From NCBI GenBank assembly GCA_020435825.1, contig JAGQYY010000001.1, positions 80,808 to 144,807 of the forward strand: a stretch of 64,000 bases of DNA. Reading direction: 5' to 3'. This document shows positions 17,339 to 26,152 of the stretch, piece after piece. Position 1 is the stretch's first letter; the number at the start of each line of letters is the position of its first letter. The notes beneath the pieces were generated by a model. It was given only the letters and a program-made list of their open reading frames with translations. It had not been told where the DNA came from and did not search any database. This DNA is from Aequorivita sp. (lineage in GTDB: Bacteria; Bacteroidota; Bacteroidia; Flavobacteriales; Flavobacteriaceae). Made by a program: the position numbers and the translations under genes.

Positions 17339-17628
17339 ATGTACCAAATGAACAATAGCATTAAAAATCAGGGTTTCAACGAGCTTCAAGTTTCAAAACT
17401 GAACAACGGGCATGCTGAAACCCTTCTTATTACATTAGAAAGGGGTGCTCTTTTTCCTGAGCACACCTCGCCACGAGATGCGAATTTGACTGTTTTGAAA
17501 GGTGGGGTAAAATTTTATATCAATTCTGTAGTCTTTCACTTAAAGAGGTATCTGGATTTTAAATTTCCAAAGGAACACCGCATTGGGCGGAGGCATTGGA
17601 AAATTCAAAATTCTTGATTATTCGTTAA
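17339..17628 (+). pseudogene. Frameshifted small cupin
   Basis: The frame opened by ATG 17339 encodes a cupin core (GHAETLLITLERGALFPEH, LTVLKGGVKFYIN, LKRYLDFKFPKEH) but then runs out of frame and stops at 17615-17617. From 17581 the other frame continues the family's normal end (HWAEALENSKFLIIR, stop 17626-17628). The change fits a 1-nt deletion between about 17570 and 17581. It is either a recent pseudogene or a sequencing error. Intact homologs are ~95-aa single-domain cupins. It lies directly after nosL. Confidence 0.7.
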
Positions 17629-17704
17629 ATTCATTATCTTCAACCCTTTTTATGGACCAAGGTCATGGTTGATGATTTTGCAATGTCTAAATTTTGCTTA
17701 AATT

Positions 17705-18958
17705 TTGAAAAAAACACTTCACATATTATTTTTTTTATTCTTCATTTTTGGAAGTTTGCAAGTATGGGCCAAAACCGTAACTGTATGCAATTCTTGTTCT
17801 GTAAAAACAATTCAGGAAGGAATAAATCAAGCTTCAGAAGGAGATACCGTTTTGGTGAAGAAAGGGGTTTATAGGGAATTCAATATAATCATTGACAAAA
17901 GCATTATTCTACTTGGTGAAAATCTGCCAACAATTGATGGCGAAGACAAAGGCGAAATCGTCAAAATTGTATCAGATAACGTTACTGTTGATGGTTTTAA
18001 AATAATTAATGTTGGCACCAGCTATACCTCAGATTATGCCGCTGTTCGCGTAATAAAACGAAACGGGTTTTTGATCCAAAATCTGGAACTTGAAAAACTT
18101 TTTTTTGGAATTTATCTCGAAAAATCCAACGATGGCAAAGTATTGAACAATAATATTAGAGGCGATGCTGTAAAGGAGTACAATTCTGGCAATGGCATCC
18201 AACTTTGGTACTGCAAGGATGTAGAAGTCCGCGGCAACAATGTTCAGAATGTTCGCGACGGAATCTATCTGGAATTTTCAGACAATATTAAAATCAGCCA
18301 CAATATCAGCAGGAATAACCTTCGCTATGGGCTACATTTTATGTTCAGTAACCACAATATTTATGATTACAACACTTTTGAGAACAATGGGGCAGGAGTG
18401 GCCGTGATGTTTTCAAAATTTGTGGAAATGAACCACAATATTTTTAAGGAAAATTGGGGCACAGCGGCATTCGGACTTCTGCTAAAGGAAATAAACGATG
18501 CAAAAATAACCGAAAACGTTTTTAAGGAAAACACGGTTGGAATAAATATTGAAGGCAGCAACCGCATCGATTATAAAAACAACGATTTTATAAGCAATGG
18601 CTGGGCCATAAAGGTGCGCGGGGCCTGCTATACCAACAATTTTGAAAACAACAATTTTCTCTATAATTCCTTTGATATTTCATACAATAGCAATTTGAAC
18701 GACAATAAATTTGACCGTAATTTCTGGAGCAATTACACAGGATATGATTTGGACAAAAACGGTATCGGCGATGTGCCTTACCGTCCCGTAAAACTCTTTT
18801 CATATATCGTAAACCGCACGCCGGAAACCATCATTTTATTGCGAAGCCTTTTTATAGATATAATTGATTTTTCTGAAAAAGTCTCCCCCGTTTTCACACC
18901 TGATAATTTGGTGGACGAAAACCCAAAAATGAAGACCATAAACCATGATAGAAGTTAA
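17705..18958 (+). CDS. nosD: NosD periplasmic copper-chaperone subunit
   Basis: This 417-aa beta-helix (pectate-lyase-like, NosD/CASH repeats) protein has a signal peptide (LHILFFLFFIFGSLQVWA). Repeats such as NNNIRGDAVKEYNSGNGIQLWYC and DGIYLEFSDNIKISHN fill residues ~100-330. The start is an unusual TTG at 17705: an in-frame stop lies only 3 nt upstream (17699-17701), so no ATG can be used before the signal peptide. NosD works with NosF and NosY to deliver copper to NosZ. Its 3' end overlaps nosF by 14 bp. Confidence 0.93.
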   Translation: MKKTLHILFFLFFIFGSLQVWAKTVTVCNSCSVKTIQEGINQASEGDTVLVKKGVYREFNIIIDKSIILLGENLPTIDGEDKGEIVKIVSDNVTVDGFKIINVGTSYTSDYAAVRVIKRNGFLIQNLELEKLFFGIYLEKSNDGKVLNNNIRGDAVKEYNSGNGIQLWYCKDVEVRGNNVQNVRDGIYLEFSDNIKISHNISRNNLRYGLHFMFSNHNIYDYNTFENNGAGVAVMFSKFVEMNHNIFKENWGTAAFGLLLKEINDAKITENVFKENTVGINIEGSNRIDYKNNDFISNGWAIKVRGACYTNNFENNNFLYNSFDISYNSNLNDNKFDRNFWSNYTGYDLDKNGIGDVPYRPVKLFSYIVNRTPETIILLRSLFIDIIDFSEKVSPVFTPDNLVDENPKMKTINHDRS

Positions 18959-19655
18959 GGATTTATATAAAAAATTCGGTAAAAATGAAGTGCTCAAGGG
19001 CATTGATCTTACCATTGATCGCGACGGAATTTTCTCGGTTCTGGGTCCAAACGGTTCTGGAAAAACCACGCTCATCAAATGTATTTTGGGAATGGTACTG
19101 CCAGATTCCGGACAGATTTCAATAGATGGAAAACCGTTGAAAAACAATTTCAAATACCGAAACGAGATTGATTATTTGCCACAGATAGCTAACTTTCCGG
19201 GCAATTTGAAAGTGAGTGAACTTATCGATATGATCAAGGATCTGCGCGATTCAAAAGCCACTAAGGATGAAGAATTGATCGACCTTTTTAAACTGCAGCC
19301 TTTTCTCAATAAAAAATTGGCAAACCTTTCTGGCGGCACAAAACAAAAAGTGAATTTGGTACTGACCTTTATGTTTGACAGTCCGTTGATTATTTTGGAC
19401 GAACCCACAAATGGTTTGGATCCCATTTCGCATTTACGGTTGAAAAACCTTATAAATGCTGAAAAAGAAAAAGGAAAAACCATTTTGATCACTTCGCACA
19501 TTTTGAGTTTTGTGGAGGAAGTTTCAGACGAAATTGTGTTCCTTTTGGAAGGAAAAATCTACTTCAAAGGAACTATTGCGGAACTGAAAACAAAAACCGA
19601 ACAACCTGATTTTGAACACGCCATAGCCTCCATTTTATCTTCAAGTTATGCTTAA
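18945..19655 (+). CDS. nosF: NosF ABC ATPase
   Basis: This 236-aa ATPase has Walker A GPNGSGKTT, signature LSGGTKQKVN, Walker B LIILDEPTNGLDP and the H-loop ITSHILSF. It is the cytoplasmic motor of the NosDFY complex that supports CuZ maturation. It overlaps nosD upstream and nosY downstream (by 8 bp), giving tight translational coupling. Length is normal (about 230-300 aa in the family). Confidence 0.94.
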   Translation: MIEVKDLYKKFGKNEVLKGIDLTIDRDGIFSVLGPNGSGKTTLIKCILGMVLPDSGQISIDGKPLKNNFKYRNEIDYLPQIANFPGNLKVSELIDMIKDLRDSKATKDEELIDLFKLQPFLNKKLANLSGGTKQKVNLVLTFMFDSPLIILDEPTNGLDPISHLRLKNLINAEKEKGKTILITSHILSFVEEVSDEIVFLLEGKIYFKGTIAELKTKTEQPDFEHAIASILSSSYA

Positions 19656-20430
19656 AATATTAAAATACAGTTTCTACGATTTAATGCGAAGCCGCTGGAG
19701 CTACGTGTATTTTCTTTTCTATTTGCTGCTTGGCGTGGTGCTGTTGTTTTTGAACAACGACCTTTCAAAAGCGGTGATAACCCTGATGAACGTTATTATT
19801 ATTTTAGTGCCGCTCATCGGGACCATTTTCGGAGTGATGTACTATTACAATTCCCGCGAATTTACCGAACTGCTATTGGCGCAACCCGTAAAACGAAGTT
19901 CCATCTTTTTGGGACAATATTTTGGAGTGGCAACTTCATTATCGATGAGTTTGGTCATTGGCCTGGGAATGCCCTTCGTTTTCTATGGAATTTTTAATAG
20001 CAGCGCTATCTGGGATTTTTCATTATTGCTTGTCACCGGTGCATTTTTAACCTTTATTTTTACTGCGCTTGCGTTTGTAATTGCGCTTCGCAATGAAAAC
20101 AGAATAAAAGGTTTTGGCTATGCCATTCTGCTTTGGCTGTTTATGGCGGTTATTTATGATGGCATCTTTTTAATGTCGCTGTTATATTTTGAGGATTATC
20201 CTTTGGATAAGTTTTCGCTCGTTGCAACAATGCTGAACCCAGTGGATTTATCCCGTGTATTGATACTTTTAAAATTGGATATTTCTGCACTTTTGGGTTA
20301 TACAGGTGCCGTTTTTCAAAAATTCTTCGGAACCAATTTTGGGCTGATACTTTCTTCCGTATTGCTTATTTTTTGGGTTGTAATTCCAACATTTTTTATA
20401 TGGCGGATTGCTAAACGGAAAGATTTTTAA
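19648..20430 (+). CDS. nosY: NosY membrane permease
   Basis: This 260-aa ABC-2 type membrane protein has about six helices (residues ~18-37, 41-66, 92-115, 121-145, 155-178 and 232-252). A loop EFTELLLAQPVKRSSIFLGQ between helices two and three is typical of NosY. It completes the NosDFY complex. It is the last gene of the nos accessory unit; no strong terminator is seen in the 138 bp to the next, convergent gene. Confidence 0.92.
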   Translation: MLKILKYSFYDLMRSRWSYVYFLFYLLLGVVLLFLNNDLSKAVITLMNVIIILVPLIGTIFGVMYYYNSREFTELLLAQPVKRSSIFLGQYFGVATSLSMSLVIGLGMPFVFYGIFNSSAIWDFSLLLVTGAFLTFIFTALAFVIALRNENRIKGFGYAILLWLFMAVIYDGIFLMSLLYFEDYPLDKFSLVATMLNPVDLSRVLILLKLDISALLGYTGAVFQKFFGTNFGLILSSVLLIFWVVIPTFFIWRIAKRKDF

Positions 20431-20568
20431 TGGTTGGTTATTTGAAAAATAATGCTGTAACAGTGCTGTGCAAGCACAGAGAGTGGATTTCCCAATAACG
20501 AAAAATTTATATCGAAATTGTAGAAAAAAGATTAGGTTTTTAATTTAGGTCTTTGTTGCTACGCGTTT

Positions 20569-21144
20569 TTATTTTAATTCCTTTTTCACTTCACAAGGAT
20601 TTCCAAATGCTAATACATTATCAGGTATGTTTTTTGTGACAATACTACCTGCTCCAATTGTTACATTGTTTCCAATAGTTACGCCGGGGAAAATTACAGA
20701 ATTACCGCCAATCCATACATTATTCCCAATTTTAACAGGTTTAGTTGAAGTCAGATAACGTGATCTGTTTTCTCTGTTAATTAACCGTTCAGACGCTTTT
20801 AAAGGATGGCTTGCCGTATAAATTTGTACATAAGGGGCAATCAATCCATTTTTACCAATACTAATCTTGTTGTTATCCAAAAACATACAATTCGTATTGA
20901 CAAACGTGTTTTCTCCGATTGAGATATTCTCTCCATAATCGCAGAAAAAAGGCGTTTCTATCCAAACACCTGGACCTTTGAATTCAAAAAGTTCATTTAA
21001 AATTTGATCTCGTTCTTGAATTAATTCAGAATCGATATTATTGTATTCTTTTAAAAGCTTTCTTGCTTTATGGTACATTTTTATTAATTCCGGATCTCTG
21101 GAATCATAGTAATCTCCATTTAGCATTTTTTCTTTTTCAGTCAC
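20569..21144 (-). CDS. Maltose/galactoside O-acetyltransferase family (LbH)
   Basis: This 191-aa protein has an N-terminal Mac domain (MTEKEKMLNGDYYDSRDPEL) and a left-handed beta-helix of hexapeptide repeats (IGNNVWIGGNSVIFPGVTIGNNVTIGAGSIVT). The catalytic His is in TASHPL. It transfers acetyl groups from acetyl-CoA to sugars. A TAnnTTTG match (TAAATTTG, minus strand 21225-21218) may be its promoter, leaving a ~70-nt leader. It seems unrelated to the flanking denitrification genes and may have arrived by rearrangement. Confidence 0.92.
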   Translation of the reverse strand: MTEKEKMLNGDYYDSRDPELIKMYHKARKLLKEYNNIDSELIQERDQILNELFEFKGPGVWIETPFFCDYGENISIGENTFVNTNCMFLDNNKISIGKNGLIAPYVQIYTASHPLKASERLINRENRSRYLTSTKPVKIGNNVWIGGNSVIFPGVTIGNNVTIGAGSIVTKNIPDNVLAFGNPCEVKKELK

Positions 21145-21341
21145 AGTATTTTTTTCAAATGTTGCCTAACTAGTGTATATCAATATGCAGTATATTTCAC
21201 TTGTCTTTGCTAATATACAAATTTACCCCTTCCAAATCCTTCAATATACCTCTACTAAACTCATTTAAGAAAAATAGAACTTATGCCCAAACTTTATAAT
21301 GCCTAATGATCTTCAGTTTAAAGACTAATATGTGTTTTTTT

Positions 21342-21385
21342 ATGATTTTTGTCATACTATGAGAATTCTGGATTTCTCAACTTTA
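21342..21385 (+). promoter_or_regulatory. FNR/CRP-like box of the 601-aa protein gene
   Basis: The palindrome ATGAT-TTTT-GTCAT lies at 21342-21355. TTTA ends at 21385, exactly 36.5 nt from the dyad centre; this is one base off TTTG, and the upstream TA is missing, so the core promoter is weak and activation-dependent if real. The gene's ATG at 21414 leaves a leader of ~23 nt. Confidence 0.55.
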
Positions 21386-21413
21386 CCGCATTTTCAATCT
21401 AAATTCACTTTAA

Positions 21414-23219
21414 ATGCAAGTTGCCAGTCCGCACACCTTCCACATTCCCGTGATGGGAATTTCTTATACCATCGATAGCCCCATAAAAGTGGCCTGTTTT
21501 GGTATAAACTCAGCAATCTCGATTATTGAGGACAATATTTTGGAGGTAATGCGGAAATATTACTACCAGCAAAACAACGAAACTTACGTTCCCATAACAA
21601 CGAAAGAAGAAGATTATAGAGCGCGGCGCATTACAGATTACCTAAACCTGATGCAGCGCATTGTTTCTTCCAAAATGGAAAAGCTAAAAGCATCTACTTT
21701 TGAAGCAGGATCAGATTTGGTAAAATATTTTGAGATGCTTCCGGATACAAGTATGCTGAAAGAGAAATACAACGAATGGCTCTTTACCTCAAATTCTGAT
21801 AAGAAGGGGTTATTGGAAAAATTTTTAATAAAACTGGTGGTTCCCGGTTCAGTTGAAGTAAATATCATGACCAAGGTAGACAAAGAAAACCTTGACAAGA
21901 ACAAGGATATAATCGAAAATGGCTCGGATGCGTTGACAGCTTTAAAGGGATACGCCAAAAGTAAGCTTACCAACTCTTCCCTCATTCTTTCCGCCGGTAT
22001 GAACCCCCGACTTTACAACTATATGGAAAACTTTTCAAGCTTTGATGCATATCGATGGGGCTGTTTTCATAAAAAAGTAGTTATTAAGGTAAGCGATTAC
22101 CGTTCGGCACTGATTCAGGGAAAATATTTGGCAAAAAAAGGAATCTGGGTCAGTGAGTTCCGCATAGAGTCTGGACTCAATTGTGGTGGTCACGTTTTTG
22201 CGACTCAAGGACTGCTAATGGGGCCAATACTTCAGGAGTTCAAGGATAAAAAACAGGAATTGCAGAACAGTCTTTTTGAACTTTATAAACCTGCAATTAT
22301 CGCTAAAGGAAAACCTAGCTTTTCACAGCCACATCCTATAAAAATTACAGTGCAAGGCGGTATCGGGACCCATGAAGAGGATAGTTTACTTAGAGAATTT
22401 TATGAAGTTGACGGAACGGGTTGGGGCACTCCATTTTTATTATGCCCAGAAGCTACCACCGTTGATGAAAATACGCTTGAACTGCTATGCCAATCCAAAG
22501 AAAACGATATAGTTCGCAGTAATGCTTCCCCGCTGGGAGTTCAGTTCAACTATTTAAGAGGAACCACTGCTGAAAGGGAACGCTTTAGCCGTATAGCCAA
22601 GGATAAACCCGGAAGTCCCTGTACCGAAAAATTATTGGTTTCAAACACAGAGTTTACAAAAGAACCAATTTGTACGGCATCAAGCAAATATCAAAAGTTG
22701 AAACTGGAACAATTAGAAACTTTAAATCTTTCTAAAGAGGAATTGGAACAACAACGTGAAGATGTTTTGGGCAAGGAATGCCTTTGTGTTGGGTTAAGTA
22801 ATTCGGCTGCCATTAATTATGAGGTGCCTTTTATAAAAAAATTAACCGCTGTTACCATTTGCCCCGGGCCAAACATCGTTAATTTTTCAAAAGTTACAAG
22901 CTTGCGCGAAATGACGGATCATATTTACGGACGAAAAAATATAATTCAACAATCCAACAGACCTTCTATTTTTGTAGCTGAGCTTAGACTTTATATAGAT
23001 TTTTTGAAAAAAGAGATAGCAAAGACAAACTTTCCAACCCTGCGTGAACTTAAGAACTGGCAGAACTTCAGCAATAATCTTTTGGAAGGCATAGACCATT
23101 ATCTTCAGTCCATTCCAAATTATTTTTTGTCGGAAGTTGCTCAATTCAAGAGTGATTTATTGAAGTCTCAAAGTGAGGTTCTCGAGCTTCAGAAAATAGA
23201 TTTGCAAACAGTTCCTTAG
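21414..23219 (+). CDS. Cys-rich protein between nos and nor, possible Fe-S/flavin enzyme
   Basis: This 601-aa cytosolic protein has no signal peptide or membrane helix, and I do not recognise a named family. Ten cysteines are present. Five lie within 81 residues: C403 (PGSPCTEK), C420 (EPICTASSKYQ), C456 and C458 (KECLCVGLSN) and C483 (TICPGPN), a spacing that could hold an Fe-S cluster. Residues ~245-345 contain SGLNCGGH (C257) and VQGGIGTHEED, which recall the phosphate-binding loops of FMN-dependent TIM barrels (nitronate monooxygenase or glutamate synthase type). That link is only a resemblance. It has its own FNR-like box and lies 134 bp before norC, so an anaerobic or NO-related role is inferred from context. 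Confidence 0.8.
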   Translation: MQVASPHTFHIPVMGISYTIDSPIKVACFGINSAISIIEDNILEVMRKYYYQQNNETYVPITTKEEDYRARRITDYLNLMQRIVSSKMEKLKASTFEAGSDLVKYFEMLPDTSMLKEKYNEWLFTSNSDKKGLLEKFLIKLVVPGSVEVNIMTKVDKENLDKNKDIIENGSDALTALKGYAKSKLTNSSLILSAGMNPRLYNYMENFSSFDAYRWGCFHKKVVIKVSDYRSALIQGKYLAKKGIWVSEFRIESGLNCGGHVFATQGLLMGPILQEFKDKKQELQNSLFELYKPAIIAKGKPSFSQPHPIKITVQGGIGTHEEDSLLREFYEVDGTGWGTPFLLCPEATTVDENTLELLCQSKENDIVRSNASPLGVQFNYLRGTTAERERFSRIAKDKPGSPCTEKLLVSNTEFTKEPICTASSKYQKLKLEQLETLNLSKEELEQQREDVLGKECLCVGLSNSAAINYEVPFIKKLTAVTICPGPNIVNFSKVTSLREMTDHIYGRKNIIQQSNRPSIFVAELRLYIDFLKKEIAKTNFPTLRELKNWQNFSNNLLEGIDHYLQSIPNYFLSEVAQFKSDLLKSQSEVLELQKIDLQTVP

Positions 23220-23261
23220 TTTTAAGCGCTTGAAACTTTCTTCATAAAAATTTTAATTAAT

Positions 23262-23305
23262 ATGACAATGGTCATATTCCGCAACTACTTCATTTCCTTA
23301 CTTTG
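23262..23305 (+). promoter_or_regulatory. FNR/CRP-like box of norCB
   Basis: The perfect palindrome ATGAC-AATG-GTCAT lies at 23262-23275. TTTG ends at 23305, 36.5 nt from the dyad centre. This is the most symmetric of the ten boxes. A start site near 23311 gives a 43-nt leader to the norC ATG at 23354. Confidence 0.72.
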
Positions 23306-23353
23306 TATTAAGATTAAAAACTCCTAATATCTTAATTTTTAAAACTGACCAAT

Positions 23354-23800
23354 ATGCTATCCAAACAACAAGCGCGGGCATTTTTCCTTGGGGGAACGCT
23401 CGTAACATTCCTTATTTTTATTGGCCTTACCATCTATTCCTTCAGCGACGGCCAGGATCAAACCAATTATGAAAATATTACCGCACAAGTGGTGCGCGGT
23501 AAAGTTATTTGGGAAGAAAACAACTGTATGGGCTGCCATACCATTCTTGGCGAAGGCGCTTATTATGCGCCAGAACTTACAAAGGTCATTGAGCGCCGTG
23601 GGGAAGGTTATGTAAAAGCGGTACTTATGACTCCCGTGCCCTGGGCGCCCAACGATCGCAAAATGGTTGCCTATGGTTTTTCCGAAGATGAAGCTATGGA
23701 CGTTATCGCCTTTTTTAATTGGATAGGTGAAATAGACCTAAATGGCTTTGACCGTATTGTATCGCCATTGGCCAAAGACAAGCAACTCAATAACAACTAA
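23354..23800 (+). CDS. norC: Nitric oxide reductase cytochrome c subunit
   Basis: This 148-aa protein has one N-terminal membrane anchor (residues ~10-30) and a periplasmic cytochrome c domain with CMGCH at residues 58-62. A candidate axial Met is M104 in DRKMVAYGF. NorC passes electrons from soluble donors to NorB. The length and the motif GEGAYYAPELTKVIERRG are typical of cNOR. It is followed by norB 15 nt later. Confidence 0.96.
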   Translation: MLSKQQARAFFLGGTLVTFLIFIGLTIYSFSDGQDQTNYENITAQVVRGKVIWEENNCMGCHTILGEGAYYAPELTKVIERRGEGYVKAVLMTPVPWAPNDRKMVAYGFSEDEAMDVIAFFNWIGEIDLNGFDRIVSPLAKDKQLNNN

Positions 23801-23815
23801 CCAACAACTATAATC

Positions 23816-25165
23816 ATGAAATATAAATCTCAAAAAGTAGCATACTGGTTTTTTGCACTTTCAATGCTTTTACTGGTACTTCAAATAACCTATGGCTTTA
23901 TTATGGGTTTTGCCCGTATCGGGATGGACGGTCTGCACGATTTTATTCCCTTCAATACTGCTCGTGCCGTTCATACTAATTTACTTGTAGTATGGTTGCT
24001 CTCTGGCTTTATGGGTGCTGCCTACTACATTATCCCGGAAGAAGCTCAGCGTGAACTCGTGAGCGTAAAACTGGCGTATGTTCAGCTTATTTCCCTCGCC
24101 GCCGTGGGCGTTGCCGCTATTGTTGGCTATCATTTTAATTGGTGGGAAGGACGTAAATTTTTGGAAATTCCACGCCAGCTCGATTATTTGGTGGTTTTAA
24201 ACGTACTGCTATTTTTAGCACTCATTCTCTTAACGCTTTTTAAAGGAAAACGAAAAACCACAACAGCACTCGTACTTTCCATGGGGTTGCTGTTTGCCGC
24301 ATTATTATATATTCCCGGCATGTTACCGTTTGATAGTCAGGTAACAGATAGTTTTTTCCGTTGGTGGGTTGTTCACCTTTGGGTTGAAGGCGTTTGGGAA
24401 CTTATCATGGGCGGTATTCTTGCCTTCCTATTGATTAAACTTACAGGTGTTGATCGCGAGGTTATTGAAAAATGGCTCTATGTAATCGTTGGGCTCACCT
24501 TCCTTTCTGGGGTACTTGGCACCGGCCACCACTACTACTATATTGGTGTAAATAAAATATGGCTTATCGTAGGAGGAATCTTCTCAGCCTTGGAGCCTTT
24601 GGCATTCCTCGCAATGGCACTTTTTGCGGTAAATATGTACCGGAAAGGAGAGAAAAAGCATCCAAACAAAATAGCATTGTTTTGGACACTTGGTGCCGCA
24701 ATTGTATCCTTCGTGGGTGCGGGACTGTTAGGATTTGCACATACACTTCCACAAACTAACCTCTATACTCACGGAACTCTTGTAACTGCAATGCACGGCC
24801 ATTTGGCTTTTTGGGGTGCGTATGCGATGATTGTTTTGGCAATTATAAGCTACAGCCTTCCAAACATGACGGGGCGCAAATTCTATGACGGCATTCGCGG
24901 GCGTTTAGCTTTTTGGACTACAAATATTGGAATGATCGGGATGACGATGGCCTTTGGCGTCGCTGGAGTTGCGCAAGTTTATCTGGAACGCAAATTCGGA
25001 ATGGAATTCATGGCGGTACAAGAGGAAATTAGCATCCACTTTGTTGTGTTGATTATCTGTGCCAGTCTTTTTTCTTTCGGTATCATAACTTATATCATCG
25101 ATTTTGCCAAGCATGGCCGCCCCACCGATGAAGCATTGGAAACCTTAGAAAATAATTATCTCTAA
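23816..25165 (+). CDS. norB: Nitric oxide reductase catalytic subunit (cNOR)
   Basis: This 449-aa polytopic haem-copper-superfamily protein has about 12 helices. All canonical ligands are visible: haem b H53 (AVHTNLL) and H329; haem b3 H327 (AMHGHLAFWG); FeB H187 (VVHLWVEG), H238 and H239 (GTGHHYYY); and active-site glutamates E191, E195 and E260. It reduces 2 NO to N2O with electrons from NorC. It is complete and should be functional, in contrast to the second NorB-like protein at 31378. Confidence 0.97.
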   Translation: MKYKSQKVAYWFFALSMLLLVLQITYGFIMGFARIGMDGLHDFIPFNTARAVHTNLLVVWLLSGFMGAAYYIIPEEAQRELVSVKLAYVQLISLAAVGVAAIVGYHFNWWEGRKFLEIPRQLDYLVVLNVLLFLALILLTLFKGKRKTTTALVLSMGLLFAALLYIPGMLPFDSQVTDSFFRWWVVHLWVEGVWELIMGGILAFLLIKLTGVDREVIEKWLYVIVGLTFLSGVLGTGHHYYYIGVNKIWLIVGGIFSALEPLAFLAMALFAVNMYRKGEKKHPNKIALFWTLGAAIVSFVGAGLLGFAHTLPQTNLYTHGTLVTAMHGHLAFWGAYAMIVLAIISYSLPNMTGRKFYDGIRGRLAFWTTNIGMIGMTMAFGVAGVAQVYLERKFGMEFMAVQEEISIHFVVLIICASLFSFGIITYIIDFAKHGRPTDEALETLENNYL

Positions 25166-25321
25166 TAAAATAAAGGCCTGAAGCTGGTTACGCTCTTATA
25201 CCTGAAAATCTGGGAATTTTTTATTTTAAGTCCGTTCCCAAAAAGAACTAAGCTTCGGGTCTTTAAAAAACTTTGACTGTCATATTTCAGCACAGTTGAA
25301 ACGACAATTAAATTTATGATT

Positions 25322-26143
25322 ATGCCAACTTCAGAAACAATCAGCATAAATGAAAACCCGAAAATTATTTCGGAACAGCCTTTTTATAAGCCTATGGCCC
25401 ACGAAGTTGAAATTTTTCAACATGCCTTTAAGAATAAACTCCCCATATTGTTGAAAGGTCCAACGGGCACTGGAAAGACTCGTTTTGTTGATTTCATGGC
25501 GCATAAAATGGGGCAATCGCTCATAACGGTTTCCTGTCACGAGGAAACTTCTTCAACAGACCTTATCGGGCGCTATATAATCAAAGGTGCAGAAACCATT
25601 TGGGTAGACGGTCCTTTGACCAAAGCTGTAAAAGAAGGAGCAATTTTATATTTAGATGAAATTGCCGAAGCACGTCCCGATGTAGTTGTTGCAGTACATT
25701 CACTCACAGACCACAGAAAGGAACTCTACATAGACAAACTCGGTATTACCATAAAAGCGCATCCTGATTTTATGCTTGTGGCCTCTTTTAACCCGGGTTA
25801 CCAAAAAGGGTTTAAAGAATTGAAACCCTCCACTCGTCAACGTTTTGTAGCGATTTCGTTTCAATACCCAATTGTAAAGGACGAGACTGAAATAGTAGCT
25901 ACTGAAACTGGCCTAGACAAAGACACCTCAAAAAAATTGGTAAATATTGCCAACAAGATCCGCAATCTGACCGAATTGGGACTTACAGAAACAGTATCAA
26001 CTCGTTTGTTGGTTGATGCCGCACTACTCATAAACAGCGGTCTTCCGAAGCGACTTTCTGTGAAAGTTGCAGTTGTGGAACCATTGACCGATGATCTTGA
26101 AATTACACAAGCACTAACAGATTTGTGCGATTTGATGATTTAA
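25322..26143 (+). CDS. norQ: NorQ MoxR-type AAA+ ATPase
   Basis: This ~273-aa ATPase has Walker A GPTGTGKTR and Walker B AILYLDEIAEARPDVV, followed by an arginine-finger region (STRQRFV). It remodels NorCB with NorD and is needed for FeB insertion. I prefer the ATG at 25322 (MPTSETIS); the ATG at 25316 is also possible. It lies 156 bp after norB, ahead of norD. It probably continues the norCB transcript, because the gap contains only an isolated GTCAT half site. Confidence 0.93.
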   Translation: MPTSETISINENPKIISEQPFYKPMAHEVEIFQHAFKNKLPILLKGPTGTGKTRFVDFMAHKMGQSLITVSCHEETSSTDLIGRYIIKGAETIWVDGPLTKAVKEGAILYLDEIAEARPDVVVAVHSLTDHRKELYIDKLGITIKAHPDFMLVASFNPGYQKGFKELKPSTRQRFVAISFQYPIVKDETEIVATETGLDKDTSKKLVNIANKIRNLTELGLTETVSTRLLVDAALLINSGLPKRLSVKVAVVEPLTDDLEITQALTDLCDLMI

Positions 26144-26152
26144 GCCAAAGCC

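Noticed and set aside
25270-25283. Possible FNR-like box before norQ
   Set aside because: Only the right half GTCAT (25279-25283) matches. The left half is ACTTT, and no TTTG/TTTA lies 36.5 nt from the would-be centre. norQ is more likely read through from norCB.
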